Assembly: GCA_963978895.1 (NCBI GenBank)
Contig: OZ022241.1
Coordinates: forward strand, 13,154,856-13,218,855
Direction of reading: 5' to 3'
Origin: Erpobdella octoculata
Lineage: Eukaryota > Annelida > Clitellata > Hirudinida > Erpobdellidae
Length of the DNA: 64,000 nt
Shown here: positions 58,641 through 64,000 of the stretch, one piece after another
How the letters are laid out: each line of letters starts with the position of its first letter
Numbering within the stretch: the first letter of the stretch is position 1
The notes under the pieces: model-generated
Database searches by the model: none
What the model was told of the DNA's origin: nothing
The model's input: the letters and a program-made list of their open reading frames with translations, nothing else
Made by a program: the position numbers and the translations under genes

Positions 58641-59633
58641 AACAAAATTACATTCCAATCATTGGTGACACCTGGCTCTCAACATAAATAAATTTATCAA
58701 TCCACAGTTTGTTACTTCTCCATTAATCTGAATCTTTTTTATGAAAACTTTACAACTGCATTAAAAATAAAAATCAGGGTTTTATTATCTTATTGCAAAC
58801 ATTTCAAACTCGTCAAAATTTTTGTTTACAAAGCTGACACAAACAAACCTTTTTGACATAATGTATTTGAATATAAATTCAAATATAATTTAAATATAAG
58901 TTAAATGAAGTTTAAATATAATATTTATAGAATTTAAATAGAAATTAGATACAATTTTAATAAAATTTAAACCTAATTTAAAAAGAATTTGGAAAAAATT
59001 TAAATAGAATTTAAATAAAATTAGAACATAATTTAAATATAATTCTAATATAATTTTTTGTGTAACTACAACGAAATGATTTCACGTGACTTTAATTAAA
59101 CAACTTCTAAAAAATTTTAATAAAAAAATTGTGTTTTTCATATTTGTTATACATTGAATGGTTGAAGAAAATAAATATGTGGTCAGCGGGCCATCGTTAT
59201 TCAAATACTTATCCTTAGAGGATATCTTCATGGCCGTATGGAAAACAATGGAAATGTAAAGCACTTGAAAGACTGGTAAATCATATTCAGTATCACGTCA
59301 AAATGTAAATGGCCATAGATTTGTTACACAAAACACGAGTATAAGAATGATTATGTATTAATGCTGTGTGATGGTGGTGATGATGATGATGAAGGAGGAG
59401 GAAAAGAAAAGAAGGGATAATGACAATGACACAATTGTGATGATGATGATGATGGTGCTGGCGACGAGGATGGCGATGATGATGATACGATAAGAGAGGA
59501 GTAAAGAAAGGGAGGATGGCATAGGGATTTATGGAAGCAGCCAACCGCAGGGCAAAAGGTTCTAATTGTGCCATGCAATAGATTTCCATGAGTGCTTCCA
59601 TCTCTTGAAATAATTCTTAATATTTTTTGACCA
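58641..59633. other. AT-rich DNA with degenerate AATTTAAATA repeats and a GAT tract
   Basis: 58865-59060 is a degenerate repeat of TTTAAATATAA-like words. 59365-59490 contains GAT/GGAGGA simple sequence; the minus-strand frames over it are low complexity. No gene. Confidence 0.6.

Positions 59634-59670
<37 letters not shown>
59634..59670. repeat. (TA)n microsatellite
   Basis: Short pure TA tract. Confidence 0.9.
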
Positions 59671-59675
<5 letters not shown>

Positions 59676-60328
59676 ACTTATTATTTCATATTTATTTAAT
59701 AAAACCTTTTAAGAAATGTTCAAAGAAATGCTTCCTCTTTCAAGTAATTTCCTTGCTTTCACAACTCTTAATGTGTTTTAATGTGTTTTATTCACAATTC
59801 AGTATTCAAGGTACGTTTATGACAAGTTGATCCAAATTCTTTATTAAATAAAATTCACTCTCTCTCTCTTGAGAATGTTTTATTCAAATAATCTAATAAT
59901 TTCAAATAATTATTTTTTCAAATGTTGGGAAATTTTAGTCGATGTATATCATCGCAGTGCGCCACTTCCGTTACATTAAAACGATAACGAATCACACAAG
60001 TATATACAAGAGATAACCTGTCAAAAACCAAGATATTTTAATATCATTAGGTGTAATTTGGCGATTGCAACGCCCATTTTTTTTTATCTTTGAAACCGAC
60101 AGTATATAATTGAGGAATAACTTTTATTATACGCCTGCACGCACTAATTTTATCAACAGCTGACCATGCTGACCACAGCGTTAAGACATTCCCAATTCAA
60201 TCCTACAATTGTTTTTATAAAAAAAAAACAAAAAAAAAACAGACATACATGCATACATACAGACAGACATAGAAAATTGTGCATGTTGAGGTGAAAGTCA
60301 ATAGAGGAATGTCTCTGTGAGAAAAAAT
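59671..60328. other. Intergenic DNA with a dispersed-repeat fragment
   Basis: The phrase CGCCTGCACGCACTAATTTT (60133-60152) and CAGCTGACC recur near 39050-39085. No gene seen. Confidence 0.5.
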
Positions 60329-60539
60329 GAAATCGGTCACAAAGTGAGTCGAAGCGGGAGAGTGAGCGGAAACGGGAATGGAAAAGCGAGTGTGAGCGAA
60401 AACGGGAAAGCGACAGGAAACGAGAAAGGGACCGGGAACGGGAACGGGAGAGCAAGCGGGAACGGGAAAGCGAAAAAACAAGAGAAAAAACGATAGAAAA
60501 ACCTATAAAAACTCAGGGCAACGCAGGGTACCCCGCTAG
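60329..60539 (+). mobile_element. Hel-B Helitron, 3' part
   Basis: Plus orientation: minisatellite-type GGGAACGGGAAAGCGA words, then GGGCAACGCAGGGTACCCCG and CTAG (60536-60539) followed by T. The 5' limit is not defined. Confidence 0.7.
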
Positions 60540-61059
60540 TAATGCTATTAAAAAAATTTTAAAAACACACTTTTATTTATGTGCACTATAAAAAGGATGA
60601 AATAAATTGTAAAAATAAAAGCGTGGGGCGTTTCCTTTGCAGTCATACGATCTTTACAATTGAGTCCCACATATTTATGTTTACTATTTTTAATTTATTC
60701 TTTTTAATGCATTTAAGTAAAAGCGTGTTTACCAATCTTTTTTTAATTGTAGTATTTTCAATTTTTTCGTCTTTGATTTTCGCAATCAATTTTTAAGAAC
60801 CAAAGCATTTATTAAAAAAGAAATATGAATAAAATATTAAAAAAAAACTTTTTAAAATACCACGTTTTTGTGAACTAAAAAAAAAAGATTGTTCTATGGG
60901 CTGTGTAAGAAATCTCTTGATGGAGGCATGCATTAATTGTGGACATTCGTATAACGAACAAGCCATAATTTTTAAAACTTAAAACGTGGGGCACCTTTTA
61001 GTCAAACTAACCATCTGCTATTTTTGAAACAGGATAGAACGCTTTTTTGAATAGAGTAA
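60540..61059. other. Intergenic AT-rich DNA, no gene recognised
   Basis: Two GTGGGG phrases (60622 and 60985) are the only GC-rich spots. Nothing else supported. Confidence 0.5.
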
Positions 61060-61308
61060 ACGAAAAAAGAGTTTTTCAACACAAACTTTGATTTCAAATA
61101 CACTCGATTTAGAAATACAAAAGATGTTCAAATTAAGTTTTTTTTTAACTGAATCGTATATTGTCATCCAATATAAGGCTATGCTGAAAGTTTCAGCTTC
61201 CTAGGTAATCAAAAAGCAGGTTAAATTTTACTTTCAAGATTTGCGTACTGAGAAAGACATACTCACAAACACACAAACAGAGATTGTAACCTAAATAGGA
61301 GTTTTTAA
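61060..61308 (-). repeat. Dispersed repeat R3, copy 3
   Basis: Inverted match to 9854-10116 (GTTTTTCAACACAAACTTTG to GAGATTGTAACCTAAAT). Confidence 0.8.
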
Positions 61309-61333
61309 AAAGTTAGTAATAAATATAAATAAA

Positions 61334-61600
61334 CTAGCAGTGCCCGTAGCGGCTTCGCTCGCATGAAATTAGAGAATTTGAACCTTGCATACATAGTAGA
61401 GTACTGCACGGATCAATTTTTAAGGTCTCGGCTCGGCCCGTCGACAACTTGGCCCAGCCCGTTTCAAAAACTGAAATTCCTTGACTTCAGGTTTAGCCCG
61501 GCCCGTCTGAACACCCTAAAATCACTAAAATGTCTATATACTTGGCTAAAAACCTCGGCCCGTTGGTGTTCAATCCGACAAACAGACAGAAAAGGGAAGT
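61334..61600 (-). mobile_element. Hel-A Helitron, 3' part
   Basis: CTAG at 61334-61337 with the same first 150 bases as the full copy at 6284, then an internal deletion (TTCCTTGACTTC) and truncation near 61600. Confidence 0.7.
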
Positions 61601-61797
61601 TAATATAAAGGAATACAAATTAGAATGACAAAGCCTAACCTCGACAACAGAAAATGCTCGAGCATTGTAACATAAACATTACATTATTTTTAGGTTTACA
61701 AATTATAAATAATTTAAATAATTAGTTTTAAAATAAAAATAAAGCGAATTTTTTAAAGTACTTAGTTACTTTTAAAATGTACTTACTCAAGAAGTAA

Positions 61798-61798
<1 letters not shown>

Positions 61799-61866
<68 letters not shown>
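61799..61866. repeat. (TA)n microsatellite next to Helitron 3' end
   Basis: TA tract directly abutting the CTAG terminus of the helicase-bearing Helitron. Confidence 0.95.
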
Positions 61867-61867
<1 letters not shown>

Positions 61868-62918
61868 TAGCTGACTCAGCAAACGTTGTTTTGCCTTATA
61901 AATTATTTTAGTTTTTTTTTATTAAAAGTTTAATGTACAAATTATGTCAATTTAAAAAATCCTTCTCGAAGAGTAATCGAGTGTACAATGTTTTTTGTCA
62001 GTCCATCTTTAGCCAACACAAACAACTGGCAGCAAAACACTTTCGCCTCAGAACTTGCCATTCAAAATGCTGGCTTCGACAATGTTTTTCATCAATTTTT
62101 TAATTACTAATCGCGTGCCATTGCACAACCGCGGTGGGTTCAAATTCCGAAGTAGAATAACCTGAGATCCAACTTTAGGTTGTAGATGATGCGGTGACAT
62201 GCCTGGCAAATCCAATGAGTTCAAAAACTCTGTTAGATAATTTACGGCTTCGCTGGCATCGCAAACTGTATCAATAGATTTGTTTGACACCAATTCGCCT
62301 GGCAACAACTGCTGTATCTTGAAATTTAAATCATTGAAATCCACATTTTTTGCTGCCAAAATGACTCTTTCTGCCAGCACCGTGGCCATGGATGATTGCT
62401 CTTTTATGTTGCACATTGCTTAAGTGCTGAATGAGCTGTTCTGCCTCCATCCAATAAAGTTGCTGCAATGCCAGACAACGCAACGGCCAAAGCTATGCCA
62501 TTATTTGATCGTATTTTGGCGAGAATTAGAAAAATGTGAAATGTTTTCCCAGTTCCACCTGGTTCATCAAAAAAAGAATCCACCTTGTCCTTCCAAAACT
62601 GCCAGTATAATGCGGTCGTAAATCATTCTTTGTTCATCAGTGGAACATAGCGAGTAACAATCGCAGTTCACCTGAAAAGAATCTGCCATGTTTTTGACCT
62701 CAACATTCAAGATGAACATTTTCAATTTCAGACATTTAAAGATACTCTTTTATAGGAAACAGTAAAATAACTTTTTAAAATAATTTTTAAAAGATATTCT
62801 AAATATTACTAAATAACCTAGGACCTATCCTCAGACCTACCAAATGTACACAAAAAATTTCATAAAAATCGGTTCAGCCGTTTCGGAGGAGTTCAATTTC
62901 AAACACTATGACACGAGA
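61867..62918 (-). mobile_element. Hel-C Helitron with helicase remnant
   Basis: The minus-strand 5' end TCTCGTGTCATAGTGTTTG starts at 62918 with A outside. The 3' end is CTAG at 61867-61870 with T outside, and the stem GCAAA, loop ACAACG, TTTGC lies about ten bases inside. The helicase relic is in the correct orientation and its 3' side faces the CTAG end, as in autonomous Helitrons. At 1052 bases it is far too short to carry a Rep-helicase, so it is a deletion derivative. Confidence 0.75.
62048..62689 (-). pseudogene. PIF1-like Helitron helicase, internally deleted and frameshifted
   Basis: From ATG at 62689 the minus strand has a helicase N-end with YDRIILAVLEGQGG, then a one-base shift in a run of Ts, then DEPGGTGKT (Walker A), IALAVALSGIAATLL and GGRTAHSALK (motif Ia region). 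It then hits a stop and resumes at 62416 with LAERVILAAKNVDFN, LNSLDLPGMSPHHL, VGSQVILLRNL and CNGTRLVIKKL, the C-terminal motifs of Helitron PIF1-type helicases. The DEAD-type motif II and the middle motifs are missing. No Rep nuclease domain is present. Not functional. Confidence 0.85.
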
Positions 62919-63511
62919 TTTTTATTTATATACTAGTGAATCCGACTCTTTCCGGCTGAAAATTAAAGAGGCTCTCTATATCTTATCAATATGACCTGCG
63001 ATTAATAAACAATTTGATAAATTGACGAATCTCATTGTAATGTATCTGAGGAAATTCTGGTCTCTTCTAATATAACACAGCGAAAGCGCAAAAAATGATG
63101 TGTATTCAAATAGTATAAATGTTATAGTCTCTGTGATTTCATTAGTTTATGATTCCGGTCTTAAACACTATGGAATTTTGTTTTACTCATGTTCTTTTTG
63201 TTGAGCCTCGTATTCTTTTGATTTGACAGGCGGAGTGTTTAATCTTTTGTTGGTGTGCTAATTCTTTGATAATTTCCGTTTTTTCTGTTTGTTTACTTTT
63301 CTCGTTTTACTTTTGACCCTGATGATGGCTGACATGGCTGAATAATAGAAGTTTAACGAAAACGTTTTTGACTAATTGTAGTCTCGAACAGCGAGTTTTA
63401 TACCAAAAAGTCGAGAATTTGGCTCGAAAAGTTGTTTCTGCCAAATGGCGAGTTGTATTTCTTAGAGCATGTCTCAAAGATAAATTGATTCCACAGTTTA
63501 TTCGCAATATA

Positions 63512-63513
<2 letters not shown>
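62919..63513. other. Intergenic DNA, no gene recognised
   Basis: Contains a segment (63395-63475, with GCGAGTTGTATTTCTTAGAG) similar to the inverted stretch at 1666-1760; both adjoin TA tracts. No other feature. Confidence 0.5.

Positions 63514-63591
<78 letters not shown>
63514..63591. repeat. (TA)n microsatellite next to Helitron 3' end
   Basis: TA tract directly abutting CTAG at 63592. Confidence 0.95.
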
Positions 63592-63592
<1 letters not shown>

Positions 63593-63865
63593 TAGCTGAC
63601 CCAGCAAACGTTGTTTTGCCTTTTAAATTATTTTGGTTTTTTACTAAGAGTTTAATGTAAAAAATTATGACAATTTAAAAAAATCAATCTCGAAAAGCAA
63701 TCGAGTGTACAATGCCCGGGGTTTTTGAAAGTTTTTCTATCGTTCTTCTCTCTTGCTCCCGTTTCCTTCCCCGCTTGTTCTACCGTTCCCGTTTGCTTTC
63801 CCGTTCCCGTTTACTATCTCGTTTCGCTTGTTTTAACGTTCCGCTTGCTCTCCCGTCAATTATTC
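63592..63865 (-). mobile_element. Chimeric Helitron: Hel-C 3' end fused to Hel-B body
   Basis: 63592-63710 matches the first 120 bases of the Hel-C copy (CTAGCTGACCCAGCAAACG to CGAGTGTACAATG). At 63711 it switches to the Hel-B body CCCGGGGTTTTTGAAAG and its minisatellite words to about 63865. The 5' end is not seen. Confidence 0.7.
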
Positions 63866-64000
63866 CTTAATGTAAAGTTTTATTTGGCAAGTGACGGCAA
63901 CTAATTGATATTTGATGAAAGTAATTTAGGTTATGACATTTGATTAAGTTACTTTTAAAGGAAACGGTACATTTAGAACAAAGATAAAAATAACACACAC
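63866..64000. other. Window end, no feature seen
   Basis: AT-rich sequence without a recognisable feature; it runs off the window. Confidence 0.5.

Overview
The window is nuclear DNA of a metazoan, most likely an invertebrate. It has spliced genes with GT-AG introns, a three-finger Krüppel-like factor, a leucine-rich-repeat (LRR) receptor, LTR retrotransposons, Helitrons, hAT and pogo remnants, SINEs, and many AT-rich microsatellites. I cannot name the phylum from sequence alone. No bacterial, CRISPR, rRNA or intact tRNA gene was seen.

Layout. 1-1660: a four-unit inverted array of a 356-bp sequence with polymerase-III-like boxes, between two (TA)n tracts. 1.7-10.1 kb: almost wholly repeats, including an about 1-kb repeat present three times in direct order and a full-length non-autonomous Helitron. 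10.1-17.0 kb and 50.8-58.6 kb: the two arms of a large inverted duplication. Each arm holds one intact 761-codon LRR membrane receptor gene, and the two proteins differ at 9 residues. 17-50 kb, between the arms: a KLF-like gene (minus strand), a complete Copia element, a complete Gypsy element, a five-exon TMPPE-type phosphoesterase gene, a seven-exon aldo-keto reductase gene with a predicted signal peptide, and several nested transposons. 58.6-64 kb: repeats, including a broken PIF1-like Helitron helicase.

The host genes (LRR receptor pair, KLF factor, TMPPE, aldo-keto reductase) do not form a functional unit; each appears to be its own transcription unit. The strongest story is structural. 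The two arms act as each other's reference. They expose an empty site for a SINE insertion, an empty site for a Helitron insertion and a third large insertion, each present on only one arm. The Copia LTRs differ at 1 of 192 bases and the Gypsy LTRs are identical over 183 bases, so both elements arrived recently and keep full-length reading frames.

Four dispersed families (here called Hel-A to Hel-D) share a small hairpin followed by CTAG at one end. In the families where the other end is visible it starts with TC, and insertion is between A and T. I read them as Helitrons that preferentially sit in (TA)n tracts. No clearly new enzymatic system was found. The best candidates for a second look are the inverted receptor pair, the four-unit inverted array, and the aldo-keto reductase that seems to enter the secretory pathway.
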